This document shows positions 1 to 10,250 of a stretch of 64,000 bases of DNA, one piece after another. The position numbers and the translations under genes are program-made. The DNA is from Streptomyces lincolnensis. GTDB lineage: Bacteria; Actinomycetota; Actinomycetes; Streptomycetales; Streptomycetaceae. The stretch's first letter is position 1; each line of letters opens with the position of its first letter. The notes below the pieces were generated by a model, which saw only the letters and a list, made by a program, of their open reading frames with translations, searched no databases and was not told the DNA's origin. The stretch lies in the NCBI RefSeq assembly GCF_001685355.1, contig NZ_CP016438.1, forward strand, positions 496,001 to 560,000, given 5' to 3'.

Positions 1-2
1 AC

Positions 3-566
3 TGGGCGGCCCGGCACCAGCCCGTGACCGGCATCGCACCGCTCCCCGGCGCGCCGTCGGCCACCGCGTCCCTGGACGCCGTACCCGCGATCGAGGCGGG
101 GCACATGGGATTCCGCGACCGTCTGGGCGCGGTGCGCCGGCTGCCCGTGTGGGGCGAGGACGTCATCGACCCGGAGACCGCCAGGGACCGGCTCACCGAA
201 CTCGTCCGTGCCGCGACCCACCGCTACGCCACCCACGGTCACGGCGAGCCGACCATGCTCGTGCACGCGGCCACCGCGCCCAACGCCGTGCTGCGCGCGC
301 TGGGGTCACTGCCCCGGGAGCTGTGGGCGCCGAGTCTGCGGGCGGCCTGGTCGGCGTCCGCGGCGGTGACCGCGATGTACGCGCCCGCGGAGCCGGTGGC
401 GTACACGCCGCCCGCGCGTCTGACGGCCGAGGAGGTCATGGAACGGGCCCTGGCCCACGGCGACGAGCACGTCATCAAACTCACCGACACGGCCCTGGAC
501 GTCGGCGACGACCGGGCGCTGGCCGCCGCGCTCCGCTCCGTCGAGATGAGCGAGCCGTTGGCCTGA
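3..566 (+). CDS. Questin oxidase-like (DUF4243) protein, C-terminal part
   Basis: This is the 3' end of a gene that begins before the window. The frame is open back to base 3 and reads through a GTG at 24 with no ribosome binding site before it. The C-terminal stretch with HGDEHVIKLTDTA resembles the end of the questin oxidase/AflY-like family, which are Baeyer-Villiger-type oxidases of aromatic polyketides; that family is usually well over 300 residues, so at least a third is missing here. No cofactor motif is visible in this part. The assignment rests on memory of the family signature, and the natural substrate cannot be inferred. The gene runs in the same direction as the next two but is separated from them by about 50 bases. 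Confidence 0.5.
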   Translation, partial: WAARHQPVTGIAPLPGAPSATASLDAVPAIEAGHMGFRDRLGAVRRLPVWGEDVIDPETARDRLTELVRAATHRYATHGHGEPTMLVHAATAPNAVLRALGSLPRELWAPSLRAAWSASAAVTAMYAPAEPVAYTPPARLTAEEVMERALAHGDEHVIKLTDTALDVGDDRALAAALRSVEMSEPLA

Positions 567-615
567 GCCGGATACACGGTGGACGCCACACGGTCCGACG
601 TTCCAGGATGGCCGA

Positions 616-1134
616 ATGGATCATCATGAGAACCTGCCCGCCGCCGTGGACACGGAGGCGCTGCTCGCCCTGGCCGACTCCCATCACGCCCGTCCCGCCC
701 GGCCGTTGGGCACCCGGGACACCGCCGGCCACCTGGTCAAGGTGTACGCGATCCAGGCCCCCGGCCGCACGGTGTCCGAGCAGGACGCCGAGGCCGCGCT
801 GCGGATCGCCGGGGCGCATCTGGAACTCGGGCGGCTGCGGGGCACCCTCGGGCTCGCCGTGCTGATCGTGCACGCGGGCGGCGACGGCGACTACGTGCTG
901 GTGCACACCTGGATCGAGGGGGACATGTCGGACCTGGCGATCTTCGCCGGTCCGAGGGGCAAGCCCGACGCGCTGCGTCCCGGCCGGGCCGGTCTGACGC
1001 CCTGCGTGTGGGAGGCGGCCGTGCTCGCGCACGAGCGGGACGCGTTCTCCCGGCAGGTGCTCGACGGCACCGGTCCCCTCACCGAGCGTCTCGCCGCCTG
1101 GAGCACGGACACCGTCGAGGGCGACGTCCGGTGA
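616..1134 (+). CDS. Conserved protein of unknown function
   Basis: I do not recognise this 172-residue protein. It has no signal peptide or membrane segment and is mildly acidic. The central part alternates short strands (LAVLIVHAGGDGDYVLVHTW), which suggests an alpha/beta or beta-barrel fold. The ATG at 616 is chosen because earlier frames do not stay open. Its stop overlaps the GTG start of the following acetyltransferase (GTGA, 1131-1134), so the two are probably translated as a coupled pair; the acetyltransferase may act on the same unknown pathway. Base composition is like its neighbours, with no sign of transfer. Confidence 0.75.
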   Translation: MDHHENLPAAVDTEALLALADSHHARPARPLGTRDTAGHLVKVYAIQAPGRTVSEQDAEAALRIAGAHLELGRLRGTLGLAVLIVHAGGDGDYVLVHTWIEGDMSDLAIFAGPRGKPDALRPGRAGLTPCVWEAAVLAHERDAFSRQVLDGTGPLTERLAAWSTDTVEGDVR

Positions 1135-1610
1135 GCGACGCTCCCCTCGTCCGCCGCGCCGAGCCCGCCGACCTGCCCCGGGTGGCCGAACTCGCCGCCC
1201 TGCACGCGCAGTACGAACGGGCCGCACCGCCCGCCGAGGACCTCGCCACCCGCCTGGCCGCGCTGCTCTTCGGCACTCCGGCAGACAGTCCGGCACCCCG
1301 CCTGCGCTGCCTGGTGGCCCAACTGCCCGGCGGCGAGATCGTCGGATACGCCACCTGCGCGCCCGAGGTCTCCACCTGGGGCGCGTGCGAGTACCTGCAC
1401 ATGGACTGCCTGTTCCTGGTCCCCGGCCACCGCGGTCTCGGCGTGGGAGGCCTCCTCATGGACGCGGTGCTCGCCGAGGCCCGCGACCTCGGCCTCACCG
1501 AGATCCAGTGGAACACCCCCACGTGGAACGAGGGCGCGATCCGCTTCTACGACCGTCTCGGCGCCCACGCGAAGGAGAAGCTGCGGTACAGCCTCCCGGT
1601 GGAGGGCTGA
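1131..1610 (+). CDS. GNAT-family N-acetyltransferase
   Basis: A 159-residue single-domain GNAT protein that would transfer an acetyl group from acetyl-CoA to an amine. The acetyl-CoA binding motif A is clear in [15 protein letters not shown] at about residues 99-113, followed by the usual C-terminal [13 protein letters not shown] segment (about residues 127-139), in which the side chain packs against CoA. The start is the GTG that overlaps the stop of the upstream unknown gene by four bases, which fits translational coupling. The substrate is not predictable from sequence. No membrane or export signal is visible, so it should be cytoplasmic. Confidence 0.85.
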   Translation: MSDAPLVRRAEPADLPRVAELAALHAQYERAAPPAEDLATRLAALLFGTPADSPAPRLRCLVAQLPGGEIVGYATCAPEVSTWGACEYLHMDCLFLVPGHRGLGVGGLLMDAVLAEARDLGLTEIQWNTPTWNEGAIRFYDRLGAHAKEKLRYSLPVEG

Positions 1611-1680
1611 AAGGGGTTGCCCTGCGGGGCGGAGAGGAGGTAGTGCACGAAGGCACGCGTGGAAGGACTATCGTGTCCGC

Positions 1681-2616
1681 ATGTCCGTGCCCGAACTGAT
1701 CCGCATCGTCTCCCGCGACTCGCCCATGGCACTCGCCCAAGTGGAGCGCGTCCGTGCCGAGTTGGCGGCCCTGCACCCGGAGATCCGTACCGAGGTCGTA
1801 CCGGTGAAGACGACCGGTGACAAGTGGATGGGCGATCTGTCCCAGGTCGAGGGCAAGGGTGCCTTCACCAAGGAGGTCGACGCCGCGCTGCTGGCCGGTG
1901 AGGCCGATCTCGCGGTGCACTGCGTCAAGGACGTGCCCGCCGACCGGCCGCTCCCGGCGGGCACGACGTTCGCCGCGTTCCTGGAGCGGGACGACATCCG
2001 CGACGCCCTGATCCATCCGGGCGGGCTCACCCTGGACGAGCTGCCGGCGGGGACCCGTATCGGCACCTCCTCGGTGCGCCGGATCGCCCAGCTGGCCGCC
2101 ACCCACCCTCACCTGGAGTGCGTGCCCTTCCGCGGCAACGCCAACCGGCGGCTGGAGAAGCTGGCGGCCGGCGAGGCGGACGCGCTGCTGCTCGCCGTGT
2201 CCGGCCTGGAGCGCATCGACCGGCGTGACGTGATCAGCGAGATCCTCTCCCCCGAGACGATGATGCCGCCCATCGGCGCGGGCATCCTGGCGCTCCAGTG
2301 CCGCGAGGGCGACACCGAGGTCATCGACACGGTCAGCGCGCTCGGCCACCCCAAGACCCATCGCGAGGCGACCGCGGAGCGCATGTTCCTGCACGTCCTC
2401 CAGGGCCACTGCAACAGCCCGATCGCGGGCTACGCGCACGTGGACCGCAGCGGCGAACTGTCCCTGCGCGCCTGCGTCTTCACCCCCGACGGCAAGACCC
2501 GTCTCAACGCCCACGAGTGGGCGGGCCGCCTCGACCCGGCCACACTCGGCACATCGGTCGCCGTGGCGCTGCTGCGCCAGGGCGCGCGCGAGATCATCGA
2601 CGGGATCCCGCACTAG
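1681..2616 (+). CDS. hemC: Hydroxymethylbilane synthase (porphobilinogen deaminase)
   Basis: It joins four porphobilinogen units into hydroxymethylbilane in tetrapyrrole synthesis, using a dipyrromethane cofactor bound to a cysteine. Family blocks are present: [13 protein letters not shown] near residues 59-71, HCVKDVPAD near 80, IGTSSVRR near 126-133 and the cofactor site [13 protein letters not shown] with Cys244, where most homologues have a GGC rather than a GHC. Length (311 residues) matches the family. A purine-rich site (GGAAGGA) lies about a dozen bases before the ATG. It stands alone, away from any other hem gene in this window, so it may be a second copy beside the one in the main hem cluster. 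Confidence 0.93.
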   Translation: MSVPELIRIVSRDSPMALAQVERVRAELAALHPEIRTEVVPVKTTGDKWMGDLSQVEGKGAFTKEVDAALLAGEADLAVHCVKDVPADRPLPAGTTFAAFLERDDIRDALIHPGGLTLDELPAGTRIGTSSVRRIAQLAATHPHLECVPFRGNANRRLEKLAAGEADALLLAVSGLERIDRRDVISEILSPETMMPPIGAGILALQCREGDTEVIDTVSALGHPKTHREATAERMFLHVLQGHCNSPIAGYAHVDRSGELSLRACVFTPDGKTRLNAHEWAGRLDPATLGTSVAVALLRQGAREIIDGIPH

Positions 2617-2660
2617 GCCCTGTCCGGCGGATCAGGTCGTATGCGGGAAACGGCGCCTTG

Positions 2661-3176
2661 TCAGGCCGTGCCCTCTTCGGCCTGGTCGCGCAGGAAGTTG
2701 CTCACCTGGAGGGCGAGGTTGTCGCGCACCACGCCGGTGCCGACGGCCCCCTCGTCCAGGCCGATGCCGCCCGCCCACAGCCGGCGGTCGGCCCAGTCGT
2801 CGTCGACCCGCAGCTGGATCTGGACGTCCACGTGGGTCAGGGACGTCTCCGGTCCGGCCGCGTACAGCACGGCGGTCGCCCGGCGCAGCGGGTAGACGTC
2901 GAAGCCCTCGATGAACTGGGAGTTGCGCCAGTCGATGAAGGCGCTCTCCCCCTCGGGACCGATCCGCACGTCGATCTGGCCGTCCTCGAGATGGACGGTG
3001 AAGGGCCCGCCTCCCCGGTTCTCGACAGTGACCCGGAGCCGGAAATACGTGAGCCCCTCGGCGGCGTCGTCGCGTCCGCGGGGTGGCTCGGCGGCCTCCA
3101 GACGGTGGACGCGGACACGCAGACCGGCATGCTCGTCGTACTCCTGCCAGTCCCCGACCACGTTCGGCTCGTACAC
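2661..3176 (-). CDS. Conserved hypothetical protein
   Basis: A 171-residue soluble protein that I do not recognise by family. Sequence such as FRLRVTVENRGGGPFTVHLE looks like an immunoglobulin-like beta-sandwich of the kind found in DUF4352-type proteins, but there is no signal peptide or lipobox. The GTG at 3176 is preferred because AGAGG sits about seven bases before it. It faces hemC tail to tail with a 44-base gap and is separated from the ABC permease gene by about 200 bases, so it is probably transcribed alone. No function is assigned. Confidence 0.7.
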   Translation of the reverse strand: MYEPNVVGDWQEYDEHAGLRVRVHRLEAAEPPRGRDDAAEGLTYFRLRVTVENRGGGPFTVHLEDGQIDVRIGPEGESAFIDWRNSQFIEGFDVYPLRRATAVLYAAGPETSLTHVDVQIQLRVDDDWADRRLWAGGIGLDEGAVGTGVVRDNLALQVSNFLRDQAEEGTA

Positions 3177-3379
3177 AGTGCACCTCTTCGACCTCAGAGA
3201 GCTGCTTCCTATCTTTGTGCTCAGCACACTGTCAAATGAGCAGAATGCGCTGTGGCCAGCCCATTCGCCCCCTTGATCGGTGATCAAGCGCTGCGCAGGA
3301 AGAATCCGCCGACCGGGCGGACGGCCCGGTTCGTCCGCGTGCCGCACATCACTTTTCGGCCGCCCTCCCCGACCACCGG

Positions 3380-4240
3380 TCAACGCGCCAGCCGGCCCAG
3401 GAGACGAGAGGCCGCGGCGATGCCCAGCGCGGCCGCCACGAACAGCACCGCGAAGTCCAGTGCCAGGTGCGCGGGCGTGCCCAGGAGCAGCCCGCGCAGG
3501 GCGTCGACCTGATAGCTGAGCGGGTTCACCTTGCTGACCGTCCGGAGCCAGTCCGGCATGACGGACAGCGGGTAGAGGGCGTTGGAGCCGAAGAACAGCG
3601 GCATGGTGATGGCCTGGCCGATGCCCATCAGGCGGTCCCGGCTGAGCACGATGCCGGCGATGGTCATCGACAGGCAGGAGAAGAAGGCCGATCCGAGGAT
3701 CACGATCCCCGCGACGGCGAGGAGTTTGAGCGGGTTCCAGGTCAGGGCCACACCGAGGAGCGCGGCGATCACGATCACGACGACGGCCTGGATCAGTGAC
3801 TTCACTCCGGCCGCGAACGCCTTGCCGGTGATGAGCGCCGAGCGCGGAGTCGGCGTGACCAGCAGCTTGTTGAGGATGCCGGCGTCCCGCTCCCAGATGA
3901 TCTGGATGCCGTAGAAGATGGCGATGAACATCGCGGACTGGGCGATGATTCCGGGGGCCAGATAGTCGACGTAGGGGATGCCCTCGGTGGGGATCGCCTT
4001 GATGCGGGTGAAGGTCTGGCCGAAGATCAGCAGCCACAGGGCCGGTTGGACGGCGCGGGTGTACAACTCGGTGCGGTCGTGGCGCAGCTTCTGGAGTTCG
4101 ACGGCGCACATGGCCACGACCCGGGCGGGGAGCAGCCGCCAGCCCGCGCGCGGTCGGGGCGGCTGCACGAGGAGGTTCGTGCGCTGCTCGCGGGCGCGGT
4201 CAGCCGACGCGGCCTGCGGTGCGGCGGGTGCTTCGGACAT
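3380..4240 (-). CDS. ABC-2 type transporter permease (DrrB-like)
   Basis: A 286-residue membrane subunit of a two-gene exporter. After a 40-residue cytoplasmic N-terminus it shows about six hydrophobic segments, and the ABC-2 family signature region ending MPLFFGSNALYPLSVMPDWL is clear near residues 203-222. Its start lies inside the end of the ATPase gene (41-base overlap), and together with the upstream marR gene this forms a three-gene operon. Such DrrAB-like pairs export hydrophobic drugs or antibiotics; the MarR partner supports a xenobiotic or self-made compound as inducer, but the substrate is an inference only. Confidence 0.9.
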   Translation of the reverse strand: MSEAPAAPQAASADRAREQRTNLLVQPPRPRAGWRLLPARVVAMCAVELQKLRHDRTELYTRAVQPALWLLIFGQTFTRIKAIPTEGIPYVDYLAPGIIAQSAMFIAIFYGIQIIWERDAGILNKLLVTPTPRSALITGKAFAAGVKSLIQAVVVIVIAALLGVALTWNPLKLLAVAGIVILGSAFFSCLSMTIAGIVLSRDRLMGIGQAITMPLFFGSNALYPLSVMPDWLRTVSKVNPLSYQVDALRGLLLGTPAHLALDFAVLFVAAALGIAAASRLLGRLAR

Positions 4241-5048
4241 CGCGGAAGTCTCCTGACTCGTCGTCGAGGCCGCTGCCCGCGATGTCGCGGAAGACGTCCT
4301 CCAGCGTGGGCAGCGGGTCCGTGGCCGCCGCGCCGGCGGCGCGCCTGCGCTCGCCGAGCCCCTGCCTGAGCCGGACCGGGGTGCCCAGCGCGCGGATGCG
4401 GCCGTGGTGCATCAGGCCGACGCGGTCGCAGTACTGGTCGGCCTCGTCCATGTAGTGGGTGGTCACCAGGACCGTCATGCCGGTGGCGGCGCGCACGGCG
4501 TTGATGTGCTCCCAGACACCGGTGCGGGCGATCGGGTCGAGCCCGATCGTGGGTTCGTCGAGGATCAGCAGGCGGGGTGCGCTGACCAGTGCCTGCGCGA
4601 GTTCGAGGCGGCGGACCATGCCGCCGGAGTAGGTGCCGACGAGCCGGTCGGCGGCCGCGGTGAGGTCGACCGCGGCCAGGGCCTGGCCGACGCGTTCGGC
4701 GCGTTCCTTGCGGGCCACGTCGAAGACCCTGGCGAACAGGGCGACGTTCTCCCGGCCGGTGAGGCTCTGGTCGGCGGAGAGCTGCTGCGGCACATAGCCC
4801 AGCAGCCGCCGTACGGCCATGGCGTCCTCGGCGGTGTCGCGGCCGAAGACGCGGACCATGCCCGCCGGAACCGGCAGCAGGGTGGTGATGCAGCGGATGG
4901 CGGTGGTCTTGCCGGCACCGTTGGGGCCGAGCAACCCGAAGACCTCGCCCTCGTGCACGGTCAGATCGAGCCTGTCGACGGCGGTGGTGTCGCCGAAGGT
5001 GTGGGTGAGGCCCGTGCAGCTGACGGCTTCCCCGGCGTCCGGCGTCAT
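4200..5048 (-). CDS. ABC transporter ATP-binding protein (DrrA-like)
   Basis: A 282-residue ATPase that would energise the neighbouring permease. Walker A is GPNGAGKTT at residues 41-49, the Q-loop lies at YVPQQL near 85, the ABC signature is SGGMVRR at 141-147 and Walker B is LLILDEP at 160-166, followed by the H-loop in VTTHYMDEAD. A C-terminal extension of about 60 residues is usual for the DrrA subfamily. The ATG at 5048 overlaps the stop of the MarR gene (ATGA), so translation is coupled. The end of the gene overlaps the permease start. Export of a hydrophobic drug is the likely role. Confidence 0.93.
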   Translation of the reverse strand: MTPDAGEAVSCTGLTHTFGDTTAVDRLDLTVHEGEVFGLLGPNGAGKTTAIRCITTLLPVPAGMVRVFGRDTAEDAMAVRRLLGYVPQQLSADQSLTGRENVALFARVFDVARKERAERVGQALAAVDLTAAADRLVGTYSGGMVRRLELAQALVSAPRLLILDEPTIGLDPIARTGVWEHINAVRAATGMTVLVTTHYMDEADQYCDRVGLMHHGRIRALGTPVRLRQGLGERRRAAGAAATDPLPTLEDVFRDIAGSGLDDESGDFRDVRSTRRTAGRVG

Positions 5049-5500
5049 GAGTCCTCGGCCTCCTCGTGCAGGTTGACGGCGAGTTCGCGCAGGGCCGGCA
5101 GGGCGGCGCGCAGGGCTTCCCGGTCCGCCTCGTCCAGGCGGGCCAGCTGGCGTGAGACGAGGTCGGCGCGGCGCCTGCGCCACTCGCTCAGCCGGGCTTC
5201 GGCGGCGGGGGTGGGCAGCAGCAGCGCGGCCCGCCGGTCGGCGGGATCGGTCTCGCGGGTCAGATAGCCCTCCCGGGCCAGCTGGTTGACCAGCGTGGAG
5301 ACCGAATTGCCCGCCAGGTACAGCTCCTTGGCGGCCTCCGAGATACGGATGCCCGGCCGGGTCACGACGAGGCGCAGCAGTTCCACCTCGGCCCCCCGCA
5401 GCCGCGGGTCGGGCATCTGCGGGCGCAGGCGGCGCCGGATCAGCCGCTGGACTCCGACAAGGGCGTCGGCCAGCTCCTCGGGAAAGGTCTCTGGTTCCAC
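5045..5500 (-). CDS. MarR-family transcriptional regulator
   Basis: A 151-residue winged-helix regulator. The helix-turn-helix lies about residues 52-75 (ISEAAKELYLAGNSVSTLVN), followed by the wing with the typical DPADRRAALL motif at about 85-95, in which Asp and Arg contact DNA in MarR proteins. It is the first gene of an operon with the DrrAB-like exporter and very probably represses it until a ligand binds. A 21-base near-perfect palindrome starts 10 bases upstream of the start codon and is the expected autoregulatory operator. Confidence 0.93.
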   Translation of the reverse strand: MEPETFPEELADALVGVQRLIRRRLRPQMPDPRLRGAEVELLRLVVTRPGIRISEAAKELYLAGNSVSTLVNQLAREGYLTRETDPADRRAALLLPTPAAEARLSEWRRRRADLVSRQLARLDEADREALRAALPALRELAVNLHEEAEDS

Positions 5501-5509
5501 ACCTCGACA

Positions 5510-5530
5510 TTAGCTCTGTAACAGAGGTAA
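5510..5530 (-). promoter_or_regulatory. Probable MarR operator
   Basis: A 21-base dyad, TTA-n-CTCTGT-a-ACAGAG-n-TAA, with one mismatched pair, sits 10 bases upstream of the marR start codon. Size and position fit a MarR dimer site that blocks ribosome access or transcription start. The inner 13 bases (5514-5526) are a perfect palindrome. The assignment is by symmetry and location only. Confidence 0.65.
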
Positions 5531-5608
5531 CGAACCCAAGGGAAGGTCAAGGTCGTTACTCACGCGCCGCATGCCATTGAATCCATAAAGTAGCTTTTGC
5601 CCATATTT

Positions 5609-5633
5609 GTTTGAGGGGATCGGCTTCGGGAAT
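5609..5633 (+). promoter_or_regulatory. SigB-like promoter candidate before the sigma-factor gene
   Basis: GTTT at 5609-5612 and GGGAAT at 5628-5633 are separated by 15 bases. The published SigB pattern of Streptomyces coelicolor is GNNT, 14-16 bases, GGGTAC/T; this site differs at the fourth base of the -10 element but resembles the Bacillus SigB form GTTTAA/GGGWAW. It points to the sigma-factor gene at 5768 and would suggest positive autoregulation. Confidence 0.45.
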
Positions 5634-5767
5634 CTGCTGAATGTGCTTCGGACAGGAGGCACGTCCGTGGGAAACCGAGCGGCCGGCCCCCGGCTCCTCC
5701 GTCAGGCCGGCGCCCGCGCCTCCCCCGGTGTCCGTCCATCCAGCACCTGCTGAGGGAGGCGCGCACC

Positions 5768-6559
5768 ATGCCAGTCACCGGCAGGACGAAGCCACACCCG
5801 CACGATGACGCCCCCGACACCGCCGCGGATTTCCGCCGGCTCGCAGGGCTGCCCGAGGGCCCGGAACGCAAGGCCCTGCGGGACGAGCTGGTCGAGATCT
5901 GGCTGCCGATGGCCGAGCGCATCGCCGTCCGTTTCCGCGGTCGCGGCGAGAGCCTGGAGGATCTGTACCAGGTGGCCGCGCTCGGACTCGTGAAGGCCGT
6001 CGACCACTACGACCCCGCACGCGGCTGCGCCTTCGAGGCGTACGCCGTGCCGACCGTCACCGGCGAGATCAAGCGGCACTTCCGCGACCACATGTGGACC
6101 CTGCACGTCCCGCGCCGGGTCCAGGACCTGCGCAACCGGGCACGGCAGGCCATCAAGGAGCTGTCCCAGACGACACCGGGACGCGCCCCCACCGTGGCCG
6201 AGATCGCCGCGTACGCCCGGATGACCGAGGAGGAGGCACGCACCGGCCTGGAGGCCCTGGAGTGCTTCTCCGCGCTGTCCCTGGAGGCCGAGATGCCGGG
6301 CACCGACGGGTACGCCCTGGGCGACGCGCTCGGCGGTCCGGATCCCGGGTTCGACACCGTCGTCGACCGGGTCGCCGTCGCACCGTGCCTTCAGGCGCTG
6401 CCCGAGCGCGAGCGCACCATCCTCTACCTGCGGTTCTTCGGCGGCATGACGCAGAGCCGCATCGCCGAGCAGCTCGGCATCTCGCAGATGCACGTCTCCC
6501 GGCTGCTCAGCGGCTGCTTCGACCGGCTGCGCGAGGAGATCCTGACCGAGGCCCGCTGA
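5768..6559 (+). CDS. RNA polymerase sigma factor, SigF/SigB family
   Basis: A 263-residue alternative sigma factor. Region 2 includes GESLEDLYQVAALGLVKAVDHYDP (about residues 60-83), the -10-recognising stretch runs through YAVPTVTGEIKRHFRD (about 93-108), region 3 follows, and region 4 carries the helix-turn-helix MTQSRIAEQLGISQMHVSRL near 228-247. These features place it with the partner-switch controlled SigB/SigF/SigG group, whose members are held by RsbW-like kinases. A close paralogue is encoded at 34648-35508. A SigB-like promoter candidate lies about 135 bases upstream. Which of the several RsbW-like proteins in this window binds it cannot be told from sequence. Confidence 0.93.
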   Translation: MPVTGRTKPHPHDDAPDTAADFRRLAGLPEGPERKALRDELVEIWLPMAERIAVRFRGRGESLEDLYQVAALGLVKAVDHYDPARGCAFEAYAVPTVTGEIKRHFRDHMWTLHVPRRVQDLRNRARQAIKELSQTTPGRAPTVAEIAAYARMTEEEARTGLEALECFSALSLEAEMPGTDGYALGDALGGPDPGFDTVVDRVAVAPCLQALPERERTILYLRFFGGMTQSRIAEQLGISQMHVSRLLSGCFDRLREEILTEAR

Positions 6560-6566
6560 GCGGGCC
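6550..6566 (+). terminator. Hairpin around the sigma-gene stop codon
   Basis: GGCCCGC and GCGGGCC form a perfect seven-pair stem whose three-base loop is the TGA stop codon itself. There is no T-tract, but actinobacterial terminators often lack one. It may end the transcript or protect its 3' end. Confidence 0.35.
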
Positions 6567-6652
6567 GCAGAAGCCGAAGGCGGTGCCCGGCACGCTTTGG
6601 TCCTGTCACTCGTTCGGGTAAGGGTCACGGGGCGGACGGCGCACGGGCCACC

Positions 6653-6676
6653 GTTTCGGCACCGTCCCAGGGGTAC
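6653..6676 (+). promoter_or_regulatory. SigB-type promoter before the tandem-VOC gene
   Basis: GTTT at 6653-6656, a 14-base spacer and GGGTAC at 6671-6676 match the Streptomyces SigB consensus exactly. The predicted start of transcription is about 75 bases before the ATG at 6759. The adjacent sigma-factor gene upstream makes this a natural target. Confidence 0.65.
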
Positions 6677-6758
6677 TCGGCAGGCGCCCCGAGCGGTTCC
6701 GGCCGGACACTGGTACCAGGGCCTGTGCCCCCGGCCGACGAGAGCAGGACATCACTTC

Positions 6759-7562
6759 ATGAATCACGACGCGCGACCCCCCAGTGCCACGACGGACGTC
6801 CTGTCCACGCATTCCGTGTTCGGCGCCCCCTGCTGGGTGAGCCTGACCAGCCGCGACCTGGAGACCACGGAGGCGTTCTACGGAGCCGTGCTGGGCTGGC
6901 AGTGGCAGCCGGCCATGCTCGGCGACCGCTTCCGGATCGCGCTGGCGGACGGGACACCGGCGGCCGGGATCGCCGCGGTGGCCACCATGTGGCAGATGGC
7001 GGTGGCCTGGACGCCCTACTTCGCCGTCCCCAGCGCGGACGAGGCCGTGGCCCGGGCCCAGGAACGGGGCGGCACCGCCGCGGTCGGGCCGCTGTCCTTC
7101 CCGCCCGGACGGGCGGCGCTGCTGGCCGACCGGGACGGCGCGACCTTCGGCATCTGGGAGGGCGAGCTCTTCGCCGACTGGGAGGCCTGGCGCGAGGCGC
7201 AGCCGGCCTTCATCAAGCTCCACACCCGCGACGCCTTCGACGCCGCCATCTTCTACGGCGAGATCCTCGACTGGGCGTCGGAGCACCCGGGCTGCTGCGA
7301 GGTCCACTACGAGGGCGGCGAGGTCGTGCTGCGCAGCCGCGGCGACATCGTGGCCCGGATCGAGTCGGGGGCGCTGGGCTCGGCTCCCGATCCGTCGATC
7401 CGGCCGCACTGGCAGGTCCACTTCGCGGTGGCGGACGTGGCGGCCTGCACCAGGGCCGCGGAGATGCACGGCGGGAGCGTGCTGTCCAAGGGCAGCGACG
7501 AGGCCGTCCTGCGCGACCCGGACGGCGCGCAGTTCACGGTGACCTCGCGCCGCCGGCGCTGA
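6759..7562 (+). CDS. VOC-family protein with two glyoxalase-like domains
   Basis: A 267-residue protein of two vicinal-oxygen-chelate modules, about residues 20-130 and 145-265. Each begins with a strand-helix like PCWVSLTSRDLETTEAFYGAVLGW and ends with a RDPDGAQFTV-type strand. The layout resembles mycobacterial Cfp30B and related putative hydroxylases. VOC proteins bind a metal and act in glyoxalase, dioxygenase or resistance chemistry; no specific substrate can be named. The ATG at 6759 is the first plausible start, since the frame upstream is not protein-like. A consensus SigB-type promoter lies upstream, so it is probably a stress-induced gene. The gene is convergent with glgX. Confidence 0.8.
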   Translation: MNHDARPPSATTDVLSTHSVFGAPCWVSLTSRDLETTEAFYGAVLGWQWQPAMLGDRFRIALADGTPAAGIAAVATMWQMAVAWTPYFAVPSADEAVARAQERGGTAAVGPLSFPPGRAALLADRDGATFGIWEGELFADWEAWREAQPAFIKLHTRDAFDAAIFYGEILDWASEHPGCCEVHYEGGEVVLRSRGDIVARIESGALGSAPDPSIRPHWQVHFAVADVAACTRAAEMHGGSVLSKGSDEAVLRDPDGAQFTVTSRRRR

Positions 7563-7599
7563 ACCGCCGCGGACCCCGGTCTTCAGGCCGGCGGTGTCG

Positions 7600-9737
<2,138 letters not shown>

Positions 9738-9741
<4 letters not shown>

Positions 9742-10250
9742 CGGGCGCCCTGAAGGACGCCGTCCGGCGCGCTCTCGGGTGCGGCCAGCGCCGCCACGTG
9801 GACTTCGCGCGGCACCTGGAGCACCTCGCGCAGGTGCGGCGCGGGCGCCATCGGCACCAGCGGGACACGCTCGCCGGCGCGGGCGCGCTGCGAGAACCAG
9901 ATGACCTTGCTGCCGGTGTCCGTGGCGCAGCAGCCCCAGCCGTCGCTCATCGCGGCGATCCGGCTGAGACAGGCGCGCAGGTCCTGGTCCGGGCGCAGGT
10001 CGCGGTCGTTGTCCCCGACAGCGGTGATCAGATGCTGGCCGTTCCACCACATCTCGATCGACGTGTTCTTGTCCGTGGCGTGCTCGTCGATGGCCGTCAG
10101 CAGCATCTCGGCGCCGCGGCAGACGGGCTCGACCAGGATCTCCAGGTCCCAGTACCTGAGGTGAGCGGCCAGGATGCGCCTGACCTGCCCGACCCGCTCC
10201 GGGCTGACCTCGACGTCGAGGTGGTAGTAGCAGGGCACTGCGGTCTTCAT
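9738..10250 (-). CDS. Degenerate RsbW-like (HATPase) protein coupled to glgX
   Basis: A 170-residue protein with the outline of a small GHKL ATPase of the RsbW type. AEMLLTAIDEHA (about residues 47-58) aligns with the usual SELVTNAIRHG box: the catalytic Glu is kept (Glu48) but the Mg-binding Asn position is Thr52. The D-box is AVGDNDRDL (77-85), and the C-terminal GCCATDTGSKVIWF resembles the end strand of such ATPases. Loss of the Asn suggests it binds a partner without being an active kinase. It overlaps glgX by four bases (GTGA), so it may regulate or bind that enzyme, or be a sigma-factor-system relic. The family match is by eye and moderately sure. Confidence 0.65.

Noticed and set aside
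7563..7595. Inverted repeat ACCGCCG/CGGCGGT between the VOC gene and glgX as a terminator
   Set aside because: Only seven pairs with a 19-base loop; no better than expected in such GC-rich DNA.
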